A stretch of DNA of 64,000 nt from DASUPK01 sp963695675 (lineage in GTDB: Bacteria; Actinomycetota; Thermoleophilia; Solirubrobacterales; 70-9), in NCBI GenBank assembly GCA_963695675.1, contig CAVOGY010000001.1, positions 62,001 to 126,000 of the forward strand, written 5' to 3'. Shown here in pieces: positions 40,466-49,639 of the stretch. The notes below the pieces were generated by a model. The model did not search any database, had not been told where the DNA came from, and worked only from the letters and a program-made list of their open reading frames with translations. The position numbers and the translations under genes are program-made. How positions within the stretch are numbered: the stretch's first letter is position 1; the number at the start of each line of letters is the position of its first letter.

Positions 40466-40900
40466 ATGGCCGCCGTCCTACTCGACGCCTCGCTGGTGCT
40501 GCTGCTCGGCGTAGTCACGGTCAGTGATCTGCGCAGCCGGCTGGTTCCGGACGTCCCGCTGCTCGCGGGTCTGGTGCTGGCGGTGGGGTTCTGCACGCTC
40601 TCGGATCCGGCCGGGCTGCCGGAGAAGCTCGGGGCGGGCCTTGGGGCGGCGGGCTTTCTCCTGGCCGCCGCAGTGATCCGCCCGGATGGCATGGGCCTCG
40701 GCGACGTCAAGCTCGCCGGAGTCCTCGGCGTCTATCTGGGCGCAGCGGTGATCGAGGCGATGCTGCTCGCCTTCGCGGCCGGATCCGCGGCGGGAGTCTT
40801 CCTCCTCGCCCGCCACGGCTGGCAGGCGCGGGACCGCACGATCCCGTTTGCGCCGTTCCTCGCTCTGGGCGCCCTGGTGGCGGCCGCGACGTCCGCCTGA
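40466..40900 (+). CDS. prepilin peptidase, A24 family
   Basis: 144 residues, membrane aspartic protease without the N-terminal methyltransferase domain, as in TadV/CpaA-type enzymes. The two catalytic Asp are in GVVTVSDLRSRLVPD and in GMGLGDVKLAGVLG (GxGD motif). About five membrane helices. It should cut type IV prepilin-like leader peptides; no pilin genes are in the window, although a prepilin peptidase next to aroC is common in actinobacteria. ATG start, divergent from the 40415 gene. Confidence 0.88.
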   Translation: MAAVLLDASLVLLLGVVTVSDLRSRLVPDVPLLAGLVLAVGFCTLSDPAGLPEKLGAGLGAAGFLLAAAVIRPDGMGLGDVKLAGVLGVYLGAAVIEAMLLAFAAGSAAGVFLLARHGWQARDRTIPFAPFLALGALVAAATSA

Positions 40901-40945
40901 GGCAGGCGCGCAACCCCGAGCCCGTGGCCTGGAGCGCCCGACATT

Positions 40946-40951
40946 TACGCT
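40946..40951 (+). promoter_or_regulatory. -10 element of leaderless aroC
   Basis: TACGCT, 6 nt before GTG 40958, without a ribosome site. Confidence 0.45.
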
Positions 40952-40957
40952 GGCGGC

Positions 40958-42121
40958 GTGACGTTGAGGTTCACAACAGCAGGCGAATCGCACGGCCCAG
41001 GGCTGGTCGCGATCGTCGAGGGCCTGCCGGCCGGGCTCGAGCTCGATCGCGAGGCGCTCGATCGCGAGATGGCGCGCCGCCAGCTCGGTCACGGGCGCGG
41101 CGGGCGGATGAAGATCGAAAGCGATGCGGTCGAGATCCGCTCCGGGGTCAGGCACGGGCGCACCCTCGGCAGCCCGATCGCCGTCCTGGTGGCCAACCGC
41201 GACTACCCGAACTGGGAGGAGAGGATGAATCCCTGGCCGGTGGACGCGGAGGTCGAGGAGACCCACCTGCCGCGCCCCGGCCACGCCGATCTGGCCGGCG
41301 CGCTCAAGTTCGGCCACTCCGACGTCCGAAACGTGCTCGAGCGCGCCAGCGCACGCGAGACGGCGGCGCGAGTCGCCGCGGGGTCGATCGCCAAGGCTTT
41401 TCTCGCGGCGGTCGGCGTCGAGGTGTACAGCCACGTGATCCAGATCGCCTCGGTCACGGCGCCGGAGCGGGATGGCCTCGGCCCCGAGGACTTCGCCGGC
41501 GTCGACGACTCGCCCGTGCGCTGCCTCGATCCGGCCACTTCTGAGGCGATGGTCGAGGAGATCGACCGGCTGCGGAAGGAGAACGAATCGCTGGGCGGGA
41601 AGTTCGAGGTGCGCGCCTTCGGCCTCGTCCCGGGAATCGGCTCACACGTCTCCTGGAGCGAGAAGCTCGACGGCCGGCTCGCCCAGGCGATCTGCTCCAT
41701 CCAGTCGGTGAAGGGCGTCTCGCTGGGCGAGGCATGGGAGGTCGCCGGGCGGCCCGGGTCGGAGGCCCACGATGAGATCTTCTGGTCGGAGGACCTCGGC
41801 TGGTACCGCGAGACGAACCGCGCCGGCGGGCTGGAGGGTGGCATGACCAACGGAGAGCCGCTCCTGGTGCAGGCCGCGATCAAGCCGATCTCGACGATGA
41901 CCCAACCGCTGCGCTCGGTGGACACCGAGACGAAGGAGCCCGCCCAGGCGATGCGGGAGCGGACCGACTCGACCGTGGTGCCGGCGGCGGCCGTGGTGGC
42001 GGAGTCGATGGTCGCCCTCGTGGTGGCGGCGGCCTACCGCGAGAAGTTCGGAGGCGACCACATCGACGACGTGCTCGCGGCGCTTGCGGCGTACAAGGAG
42101 CGCATCGGGTGGCGGAGGTGA
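40958..42121 (+). CDS. aroC: chorismate synthase
   Basis: 387 residues, full length. Makes chorismate from EPSP with reduced FMN. Signatures TAGESHGPGLVAIVEGLPAG, GRGGRMKIESDAVEIRSGVRHG, RPGHADLAGALKFGHSDVRN-type box, RASARETAARVAAGS and GGMTNGEPLLVQAAIKPIST. GTG start, probably leaderless. It heads a run of overlapping genes (aroKB, aroQ, pepQ). Confidence 0.95.
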   Translation: MTLRFTTAGESHGPGLVAIVEGLPAGLELDREALDREMARRQLGHGRGGRMKIESDAVEIRSGVRHGRTLGSPIAVLVANRDYPNWEERMNPWPVDAEVEETHLPRPGHADLAGALKFGHSDVRNVLERASARETAARVAAGSIAKAFLAAVGVEVYSHVIQIASVTAPERDGLGPEDFAGVDDSPVRCLDPATSEAMVEEIDRLRKENESLGGKFEVRAFGLVPGIGSHVSWSEKLDGRLAQAICSIQSVKGVSLGEAWEVAGRPGSEAHDEIFWSEDLGWYRETNRAGGLEGGMTNGEPLLVQAAIKPISTMTQPLRSVDTETKEPAQAMRERTDSTVVPAAAVVAESMVALVVAAAYREKFGGDHIDDVLAALAAYKERIGWRR

Positions 42122-43689
42122 GCGCGCACCACGGAATCGTCTTCATCGGGTTTATGGCCGCGGGCAAGAGCCGTGCGGCCGAGGCCGTGGCCGAGCGACT
42201 CGGGCTCGGCGTGATCGACACCGACGATCTGCTCGAACGCGAGCTGGGCGAGTCGATCGCTTCCTTCTTCGAGCGCGAGGGGGAGGCCGAGTTCAGGCGC
42301 CGCGAGGAGCGCCTGGTCGTCTCGGCTCTGGACGCCCTGGCAGGTCAGGTCGGCGGGCCGTCGTCGGTCGTGGCGCTCGGCGGCGGGGCCGTCGAGAGCG
42401 ACGCGGTGAGAAGCGCGCTCGCCGATCACATGCCGGTCTGGTGTGACGTCGACGAGGAGGTCGCGTGGCAAAGGGCCGCCGGGTCGGACCGGCCACTCGC
42501 AGCGGATCGGGGGGAGTTCTCAGCTCGTTTCGCCCGGCGACGGCCCCTCTACGAGTCCCTCGCTCGCGCGATCTTGCCCTCGCAGGCACGGGACGCCGCC
42601 CAGGCTGCCGCGCCGTGGCTCGCGGCAATGCAGGGCGCGACCGGCGTCAGGATGGCCTGGGCGGAGGCGGGGAGCGGCGCCTACCCGGCCGCGGTCGGCG
42701 AGGGGGCGATCGGCCTGCTCGAGTCCGCCAGGGAGGCGCTCCCCGAAGACCTGCCGGCCCGGACGTTCTGCGTTGCGGATGAGGCCGTCCTCGAGAGGCA
42801 CGGACGACTCCTGCCACGCTGCGAGACGACGATCACCGTCGAGGGGGTCGAGTCGTCGAAGACCATCTCCGAGGCCGAGCGGGTGCTCAGCGAGCTGGCG
42901 GCGGCGGGGGCCCGGCGTGACGACTGCGTGCTGGCCTTCGGCGGTGGCGTGGTCGGGGACCTGGCGGGGTTCTGCGCCGCCACCTACCAGCGCGGCGTTC
43001 CCCTGGTCCAGGCGCCCACGACCCTGGTCGCCCAGGTCGACTCGGCCTACGGCGGCAAGACGGGCGTCGACCTGCCCGCCGCGAAGAACTACGTGGGTGC
43101 ATATCACCAGCCGATTGCCGTCCTCGCCGACCCCGCCGTGCTGAAGACGCTGCCCGCAGAGGAGCTCGCCGCCGGGTTCGTCGAGGTGCTGAAGACCGGC
43201 CTGATCGCCGGGGGCCGGTTCTGGGAGCGGGTCAGGCACGCTGACGATTTCGATCGCGGCACGCTCGGCGAGCTGATCTTCGAGTGCGCGCGCACGAAGA
43301 TCGCCGTGGTGGCCGACGACGAGCGAGACGCCGGCGAGCGAGCGGTCCTCAACCTGGGGCACACCGTGGGCCACGCGATCGAGGCTGCGACCGGCTACTC
43401 GCGCTACCGGCACGGCGAGGCGGTGGGACTGGGCCTCCTGGCAGCGCTGCGCCTCTCAGGGGCCGACGATCTGCGCAACGAGGTCGAGGGCCTGCTCGCC
43501 TCACATGGCCTGCCGGTCTCGCTGGATCCCGCGGTGGCGATCGACGAGGTCATCGACGCCATCGATCGCGACAAGAAGCGGACCAGCGAGGGGCTCGGCT
43601 TCGTCCTGCTCGAGCGGCCCGGCGAGCCGCGCTGGGGCGAGTCGGTGGAGCCGGGTAGGGTCCGCGCCGCCGTGGAGGAGCTGAGGTGA
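42109..43689 (+). CDS. aroKB: shikimate kinase / 3-dehydroquinate synthase fusion
   Basis: 526 residues. Residues 1-170 are shikimate kinase: P-loop FIGFMAAGKSRAAEAVAE, DTDDLLERELG, FRRREERLV, ALGGGAVES and DRPLA. From about 180 it is dehydroquinate synthase: LAFGGGVVGDLAGFCAATYQ, PTTLVAQVDSAYGGKTGVDL, FVEVLKTGLI and NLGHTVGHAIEA with metal His. The two enzymes catalyse steps 5 and 2 of the shikimate pathway. GTG 42109 overlaps aroC by 13 nt; GTG 42118 gives a classic GTGA overlap and is an equal choice. Confidence 0.94.
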   Translation: MAEVSAHHGIVFIGFMAAGKSRAAEAVAERLGLGVIDTDDLLERELGESIASFFEREGEAEFRRREERLVVSALDALAGQVGGPSSVVALGGGAVESDAVRSALADHMPVWCDVDEEVAWQRAAGSDRPLAADRGEFSARFARRRPLYESLARAILPSQARDAAQAAAPWLAAMQGATGVRMAWAEAGSGAYPAAVGEGAIGLLESAREALPEDLPARTFCVADEAVLERHGRLLPRCETTITVEGVESSKTISEAERVLSELAAAGARRDDCVLAFGGGVVGDLAGFCAATYQRGVPLVQAPTTLVAQVDSAYGGKTGVDLPAAKNYVGAYHQPIAVLADPAVLKTLPAEELAAGFVEVLKTGLIAGGRFWERVRHADDFDRGTLGELIFECARTKIAVVADDERDAGERAVLNLGHTVGHAIEAATGYSRYRHGEAVGLGLLAALRLSGADDLRNEVEGLLASHGLPVSLDPAVAIDEVIDAIDRDKKRTSEGLGFVLLERPGEPRWGESVEPGRVRAAVEELR

Positions 43690-44144
43690 TGACGACGACC
43701 CACAACCGCGTCGAGGTGTTGCACGGGGTCAACTTCGACGTGCTCGGCAGGCGCGAGCGGGACATCTACGGCGACTTCTCGCTCCCCGAGCTCGAGGTGA
43801 GGGTCAAGCGCTTCGCGCGCGAGCTCAACCTGGAGGCGTCGTTCTTCCAGACCAACCACGAGGGCGAGTTCGTCGAGTACCTCCATCGGCTGCCGGAGCG
43901 CGCCGACGCCGCGATCGTCAACGCCGGCGCCTGGACGCATTACTCGTGGGCGATCCGCGACGCGGTCGCGTTGACGGGAGTTCCCTTCGTCGAGGTCCAC
44001 CTCTCCGACATCTCCAAGCGAGAAGAGTGGCGCCGCCACTCGGTGTTCGAGGGAGTCGATCTGCTCGTCGGGCAGATCTACGGCAAGGGCCCGGAGGGCT
44101 ACAGGGAGGGCTTGGAGCTGATCGCCGAGAGGCTGGGCGTATGA
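43689..44144 (+). CDS. aroQ: type II 3-dehydroquinate dehydratase
   Basis: 151 residues, usual length for the dodecameric type II enzyme. VLHGVNFDVLGRRERDIYGD corresponds to the normal GPNLNLLGxREPxxYG, with Arg (RRE) and Tyr (IYG) kept but Pro-Asn-Leu altered. Further, FFQTNHEGEFVEYLH, AIVNAGAWTHYSWAIRDAV and PFVEVHLSDISKREEWRRHS supply Asn, His and the rest of the site. ATG overlaps the aroKB stop (ATGA); the stop overlaps the pepQ start. Confidence 0.93.
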   Translation: MTTTHNRVEVLHGVNFDVLGRRERDIYGDFSLPELEVRVKRFARELNLEASFFQTNHEGEFVEYLHRLPERADAAIVNAGAWTHYSWAIRDAVALTGVPFVEVHLSDISKREEWRRHSVFEGVDLLVGQIYGKGPEGYREGLELIAERLGV

Positions 44145-45199
44145 GCAGGGCGGAGCGGCTGGCCGAGCTGATCGTTGAGCGGGAGCTCGACCAGCTCTTC
44201 GTCTCGGATCTCGTCAACGTCCGCTACCTGACCGGCTTCACCGGGACCAACGGGGCCTGTCTGGTGGGCAGAGACGAGCGGATCTTCTTCACCGACTTCC
44301 GCTACACCGAGCGAGCGGAGCGCGAGGTCGGGGATGAGTGGGAGCGGCCGGAGGCCGAGCGAGAGCTGCTGCCGCAGATCGTCGCCAGGATGTCGGGCAA
44401 GGTCGGGTTCGAGGACGCCAAGCTGAGCGTCCGCCAGCTCGCCCGCCTCGAGGCCGCCGCCGAGGACGACGTCGACCTCGTCCCGGCCGGGGATCCCGTC
44501 GAGCAGCTCCGGGCCGTGAAGGAGCCGGAGGAGATCGAGCGGATCGCCGCCGCGGCCGAGCTCACCGACGGTGTCTACCGGTGGGCGCTCGAGCGCGGTC
44601 TCGCCGGACGCACCGAGCGGGACGTCGCCCGCGCCGCCGAGGCGAGACTGCGGGAGCTCGGCGCCGAGCCATCCTTTCCGCCGATCGTCGCCACCGCCGA
44701 AAACGGCGCCCTCCCGCACGCGGAGCCCGGAGATCGCGAGATCGGCGCGGGGGAGCTGGTCGTCTTCGACATGGGAGCCCTGCTCGAGGGCTACTGCTCG
44801 GACTGCACCCGCACCTTTGCCACGGGTGAACCCGGGGACGAGGCGCAGGAGGTCTATGACCTCGTGCTCACCGCCCAGCTGGCCGCCCTCGCGGCGATCC
44901 GGCCCGGGGCTTCAGGCAAGGAGGTGGACGCTGTCCCGCGGGAGATGATCGCCGAGGCGGGTCACGGCGATCACTTCGGACACGGGACGGGACACGGGGT
45001 CGGGCTCGAAGTCCACGAGGGCCCGCGGCTCGCGACGACGTCCGAGGACGAGCTGCGGGAGGGAAACGTGGTCACCGTCGAGCCGGGGGTCTATCTGCCG
45101 GGACGGTTCGGGGTCCGCATCGAGGACCTCGTGGTGCTGACGGCGGACGGCTACCGCAACCTGAGCGGTATGCCCAAGGAGCTTCAGATCGTCGATTGA
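44141..45199 (+). CDS. pepQ: Xaa-Pro aminopeptidase (M24B)
   Basis: 352 residues. N-terminal creatinase-like domain (VSDLVNVRYLTGFTGTNGAC) and pita-bread catalytic domain with metal ligands Asp (ELVVFDMGALLEGYCSDCTR), His (GHGTGHGVGLEVHEGP) and two Glu (TVEPGVYLPG, RIEDLVVL). Cuts X-Pro bonds in short peptides. ATG overlaps the aroQ stop. In relatives efp and nusB usually follow; here a HAD phosphatase does. Confidence 0.93.
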   Translation: MSRAERLAELIVERELDQLFVSDLVNVRYLTGFTGTNGACLVGRDERIFFTDFRYTERAEREVGDEWERPEAERELLPQIVARMSGKVGFEDAKLSVRQLARLEAAAEDDVDLVPAGDPVEQLRAVKEPEEIERIAAAAELTDGVYRWALERGLAGRTERDVARAAEARLRELGAEPSFPPIVATAENGALPHAEPGDREIGAGELVVFDMGALLEGYCSDCTRTFATGEPGDEAQEVYDLVLTAQLAALAAIRPGASGKEVDAVPREMIAEAGHGDHFGHGTGHGVGLEVHEGPRLATTSEDELREGNVVTVEPGVYLPGRFGVRIEDLVVLTADGYRNLSGMPKELQIVD

Positions 45200-45233
45200 G
45201 GACAGCGGCGATCGGGACTGCTGGGACGTGCCA

Positions 45234-45239
45234 TAGGGT
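45234..45239 (+). promoter_or_regulatory. -10 element of leaderless pgmB-type gene
   Basis: TAGGGT, 6 nt before GTG 45246; no ribosome site. Confidence 0.5.
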
Positions 45240-45245
45240 TCGGCC

Positions 45246-45989
45246 GTGCTCGGTCTCCCCGAGAACGTGCAAGCGTGCCTGTTCGATCTCGACGGAGTGC
45301 TGACGGAGACCGCGAAGGTGCACGCCGCCGCCTGGAAGGAGATGTTCGACCGGTATCTCCAGGACCGGGCGGCTCGCACGGGCGAGGACTTCGTCCCTTT
45401 CGACGGGAAGGACGACTACGACACCTACGTGGACGGCAAGCCGCGCTACGACGGGGTCCGGTCCTTTCTCGAGTCCCGAGGGATCGAGCTGCCGGAGGGG
45501 AAGCCGGACGATCCCCCGAGCGCGGAAACCATCCACGGCCTGGGCAACCGCAAGAACGAGATCGTCCTGCGGATGATCCACGAGCGAGGGGTGGATGCCT
45601 ATCCCGGTTCCCGCCGGTACCTGGAGGCGGTGCGCGACGCGGGGCTTCGCCGAGCGGTCGTCTCGTCGAGCACCAACACTCGCGACGTCCTGGCGGCCGC
45701 CGGCCTCGAGGACTTCTTCGAAGCGCGCATCGACGGGATCGTCGCGGAGCGTGAGCACCTGAAGGGGAAGCCCGCGCCGGACACCTATCTGGCCGGTGCC
45801 AAGGCCCTCGACGTCACCCCCGACGCCGCGGCGGTCTTCGAAGACGCGCTGGCGGGCGTCGAAGCCGGGAGCGCCGGAGGCTTCGCCTGCGTCGTGGGCG
45901 TCGATCGAGTTGGGCAGGCTGACGCCCTCCGCGAGCACGGGGCGAGCGTCGTCGTACGGGATCTCGCGGAGCTGCTCGCAGGCCGATGA
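45246..45989 (+). CDS. HAD-superfamily beta-phosphoglucomutase-like enzyme
   Basis: 247 residues. HAD motif I CLFDLDGVLTETAKVHAAAW (DxD nucleophile), motif II VVSSSTN, motif III Lys in HLKGKPAPDTYLAGAKAL and motif IV AVFEDALAGVEAGSAGGFA. With the following GH65 gene it forms the usual pair: the phosphorylase releases beta-glucose 1-phosphate, which this enzyme turns into glucose 6-phosphate. Stop overlaps the GH65 ATG (ATGA), so the two are co-translated. Confidence 0.92.
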   Translation: MLGLPENVQACLFDLDGVLTETAKVHAAAWKEMFDRYLQDRAARTGEDFVPFDGKDDYDTYVDGKPRYDGVRSFLESRGIELPEGKPDDPPSAETIHGLGNRKNEIVLRMIHERGVDAYPGSRRYLEAVRDAGLRRAVVSSSTNTRDVLAAAGLEDFFEARIDGIVAEREHLKGKPAPDTYLAGAKALDVTPDAAAVFEDALAGVEAGSAGGFACVVGVDRVGQADALREHGASVVVRDLAELLAGR

Positions 45990-48349
45990 TCGGGCACGAC
46001 AGCTTTCCCACCGAGGAATGGGCCCTGCGCGAGACCAGCCTCGACCTCTCGCGGCTCGCCAACACCGAGTCGATCTTCGCCCTCTCGAACGGCCACATCG
46101 GGCTGCGCGCGAACCTCGAGGAGGGCGAGCCCCATGGCATGCCTGGTACCTATCTGAACAGCTTCTACGAGACCAAGCCGGTCCCCTACGCGGAGCCCGG
46201 ATACGGGGATCCGGAGGTGGGTCAGGTGATGATCAACGTCACCAACGGCAAGGTCATCCGCCTACTCGTTGATGACGAGCCCTTCGACATCCGCTACGGC
46301 GAACTGCGGCGGCACGAGCGGGTGCTCGACTTCCGCGCCGGCGTATTGCGTCGAGAGGTCGAGTGGGTTTCGCCGGCTGGACAGGCGATTCGCCTGAGCA
46401 CGGTTCGGCTCGTCTCCTTCGTCCATCGGGCCGTGGTAGCCATTCACTACGAGGTCGAGGCACTCGAGGAGGGCGCCTCGCTGGTCGTGCAATCCGAGCT
46501 GGTTGCCAACGAGCCCCTACCCGAGCAGGAGGACGGGGATCCGCGCGCCGGCACCAGGCTGGTCGCGCCGCTGCGGTCCGAGTCCTTCTCGGACCACCGG
46601 AACCGGGTCACGCTCGCTCACCGGACGAGCGGCAGCGGCCTCCTGATGGCCGCCGCGATGGACCACGAGGTCGACGCCCCGGGCGAACCCAGGATCCGGG
46701 TCTGGAGCAGCGAGGACCTAGGCCGCGTCACCTTCACCACGGATGTCGAGCCGGGACAGCGGCTGCGGCTAGTGAAGTTCTTGGCATACGGATGGTCGAG
46801 CCAGCGCTCCCTCCCGGCCGTCACCGACCAGGTCGAGGCGGCCCTCGCGGGCGCCCGGCACAAGGGCTGGGACGGCCTCCTGGCCAGCCAGCGCGAATAC
46901 CTCGATCACTTCTGGGAGTGCGGCGACGTCGAGATCGAGGGCGACCCAGAGCTCCAGCAGGCCGTTCGCTTCGCCCGCTTCCACCTGCTGCAGGCGGGCG
47001 CGCGCGCCGAGCAGCGGGCGATCCCCGCGAAGGGCCTGACCGGAACAGGCTATGACGGCCATACCTTCTGGGACACCGAGACGTTCGTCCTGCCGGCGCT
47101 CGCCTACACGGTCCCGGGCGCGGCCCGGGACGCCCTCCTCTGGCGCCATACGACGTTGGACCTGGCACGGGAGCGGGCCAAGACGCTCGGCCTGGCGGGA
47201 GCCGCCTTCCCGTGGCGGACGATTCGCGGTCAGGAATCGTCGGGCTACTGGCCAGCCGGCACCGCCGCCTTCCACATCAACGCGGACATCGCCAACGCCG
47301 TGATCCGCTACGTCTTCGCCGCCGGGGACGAGGAGTTCGAGCGCGAGGAGGGTCTCGAGCTGCTCGTCGAGACGGCCCGCCTCTGGCGTTCGCTGGGCCA
47401 TCACGACGCGCAGGGACGCTTTCGGATCGACGGCGTCACCGGCCCGGACGAGTACAGCGCCATCGCCGACAACAACGTCTACACGAACCTGCTGGCGGAG
47501 CGAAACCTGAGCGGAGCCGCCGACGCGGCCGGGCGCCACCCCGACCGGGCCCGGGAGCTCGGCGTGGACGCTGAGGAGGCGGCCTCCTGGCGCGACGCGG
47601 CGGCCGCGATGATGATCCCGTACGACGAGGCGCTCGGGGTCCATCCGCAGTCGGAGGGGTTCACCGAGCACGCGGTCTGGGACTTCGAGGGGACGAGGCC
47701 CGACCAGTACCCCCTGATGCTCCACTTCCCGTACTTCGACCTCTACCGGAAGCAGGTCGTCAAGCAGGCCGACCTGGTTCTGGCGCTCTACTCGCGGGGC
47801 GACGCCTTCTCGCTCGAGGAGAAGACGCGGAACTTCGAGTACTACGAGCCGATCACGGTGCGCGACTCATCGCTCTCCGCCTCCATCCAGGCTGTGATCG
47901 CCGCCGAGGTGGGGTATCTCGAGCTCGCCTACGACTACTTCGCGGAAGCCGCCCTTCTCGACCTGGACGACATCCACCACGACACCCGCGACGGGCTGCA
48001 CCTCGCCTCGCTCGGCGGCGCCGTGATCGCCGCCGTGGGGGCTTTCGCGGGTATCCGCGACTATGAGGACAGGTTGACCCTGTCGCCGCGGCTGCCAGAC
48101 GCTCTCACGCGTCTCGTCTTCAGCTTCCGGCACCAGAACAGGAGGGTCAGGGTCGAGTTCGATCACCGGCAGGCCGTCTACACGCTGGCGGATGGCGAGC
48201 CACTCGAGCTCAGGCACTACGGGGATGCGATCACGATCGCCACCGATGCCCCCGTCACCCTCCCCATCCCTCCGGGTCCGGCGCGAGGCGAGCCCCCGAA
48301 GCAGCCTCCGGGGAGGGCCCCGGCGCCGCGCCGATCCCCGGTGCGGTAG
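45986..48349 (+). CDS. glycoside hydrolase family 65 disaccharide phosphorylase
   Basis: 787 residues, full length for maltose/trehalose/kojibiose phosphorylases. N-terminal beta-sandwich (LANTESIFALSNGHIGLRAN), (alpha/alpha)6 barrel with GYDGHTFWDTETFVLPAL, catalytic Glu in GVTGPDEYSAIADNNVYTN and the phosphate-binding KQADLVLALY region with DSSLSAS. The exact disaccharide cannot be read from sequence. The last about 25 residues are Pro/Arg-rich. Coupled to the upstream phosphoglucomutase gene. Confidence 0.93.
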   Translation: MIGHDSFPTEEWALRETSLDLSRLANTESIFALSNGHIGLRANLEEGEPHGMPGTYLNSFYETKPVPYAEPGYGDPEVGQVMINVTNGKVIRLLVDDEPFDIRYGELRRHERVLDFRAGVLRREVEWVSPAGQAIRLSTVRLVSFVHRAVVAIHYEVEALEEGASLVVQSELVANEPLPEQEDGDPRAGTRLVAPLRSESFSDHRNRVTLAHRTSGSGLLMAAAMDHEVDAPGEPRIRVWSSEDLGRVTFTTDVEPGQRLRLVKFLAYGWSSQRSLPAVTDQVEAALAGARHKGWDGLLASQREYLDHFWECGDVEIEGDPELQQAVRFARFHLLQAGARAEQRAIPAKGLTGTGYDGHTFWDTETFVLPALAYTVPGAARDALLWRHTTLDLARERAKTLGLAGAAFPWRTIRGQESSGYWPAGTAAFHINADIANAVIRYVFAAGDEEFEREEGLELLVETARLWRSLGHHDAQGRFRIDGVTGPDEYSAIADNNVYTNLLAERNLSGAADAAGRHPDRARELGVDAEEAASWRDAAAAMMIPYDEALGVHPQSEGFTEHAVWDFEGTRPDQYPLMLHFPYFDLYRKQVVKQADLVLALYSRGDAFSLEEKTRNFEYYEPITVRDSSLSASIQAVIAAEVGYLELAYDYFAEAALLDLDDIHHDTRDGLHLASLGGAVIAAVGAFAGIRDYEDRLTLSPRLPDALTRLVFSFRHQNRRVRVEFDHRQAVYTLADGEPLELRHYGDAITIATDAPVTLPIPPGPARGEPPKQPPGRAPAPRRSPVR

Positions 48350-48368
48350 CGCTAGCGCTGGAGTTGAC

Positions 48369-49599
48369 TCAGGCTGTCGCGGGCGCCTCGATCGGCTCGG
48401 CCACCGGCTCGCCGCCGCGCCTGATGCGGGCCGCGAGCAGGGGGAAGATCAGGGTCGAGACGATCGCGGCGCCGACCAGGCCGGCGGCCGTCGACGAGGT
48501 CATATGCCCGGCCTCGATCGCCAGCGTGGTGATCGCCAAGACCAGGGGCAGCTCCGTGGCCGAGTAGACGGCGAGCGCCACCCTGTCGCGCAATCCGAGC
48601 TCGCTTCGATACAGCAGCAGGGCCGGGAGGCCGCGCACCACCAGGAAGAGGCCGAGGAACATCGGCACCTTGAGCAGGGCGGTGGCACTGGAGGTCAGGG
48701 CATCGAGATCGAAGGCCATCCCGCTGGTGATGAAGAAGAACGGGATCAGCAGGCCGTACCCGACCGCGTACACCTTGGAGTCGAAGACGGTCACCTCGCG
48801 GCCGCGCAGCGCGACCCGGGTGATCATGCCGGCCACGAACCCGCCAAGGAGCAGGTCGAGGCCGAGCTGAGCCGCCAGGGCGACGAGCGCGAAGACGAGC
48901 ACGACGGCGAGCCGGACGGCGAGCTGGCTGGAGGTCTCGAAGGTCCTCTCCACCAACGACCATCCGCGCCAGGCCGAGCGCACGGCGAGAATCCCGGTGA
49001 TCACCGCCAGTGCGATGAAGAGCACCAGGATCGCGGCCTCGTGGAGCGGATGGCCGGTGGAGAGGATCAGCGTCACCAGCAGAATCGGGCCGAACTCCCC
49101 GATCCCGCCCGCGCCGAGCAGGTAGGTGCCGAAGCGGGTGCGCATCTCACCGGCATCGCTGAGGATCGGGATCAGCGTCCCGATCGCAGTTGTCGCCATC
49201 GCCGATCCCGTGTAGAGGTACGAGAGGATCACTCCCGCCGCCGCGAGCACTCCGCCGATCCCGTAGGCGAGCACCAGTGAGAGCCCCCAACCGACGGCGC
49301 CCAACTCGAGTGGCCGGCCCTTGATCCGGTCGAAGTCGATCTCGTAGCCGGCGAAGAAGAAGAGCATCCCCAGGCCGAGGTCCCCCAGCAGCGACGTGGT
49401 GGGGTCGAGGCTGGCGAGGTCGAATCCCTGGGGGCCGATGATGATCCCGAGCAGCGAGCTCCACGACCACCACAGGGATCGCCAGCCGCGGCGAGATGGC
49501 GAGCACGAACACGCCGGCGATGGCTGCGGCGATGACGATGACGAGCGCCGAGGTCTCGTCGACGCCGGCCGCCACGGTCCCGATGGGCAACTGAGCCAT
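48369..49599 (-). CDS. cation:proton antiporter, CPA2/KefB-like (frame break)
   Basis: About 410 residues and 11-12 membrane helices. The first part (MAQLPIGTVAAGVDETSALV ... RLAIPVVVVEL) and the second (LGMLFFFAGYEIDFDRIKGR onward) are in different frames. Removal of one G near 49455 restores LLLGIIIGPQGF and the typical helix 2-3 region. Later helices include FGPILLVTLIL and LIPFFFITSGMAFDLDAL. No nucleotide-binding TrkA-N domain. Exchanges Na+/K+ for protons. Convergent with the GH65 gene, 19 bp apart. Confidence 0.85.
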
Positions 49600-49639
49600 C
49601 GGGACGAGACTCTAAGCCGGGCTCACGACGTAGCCGGAG

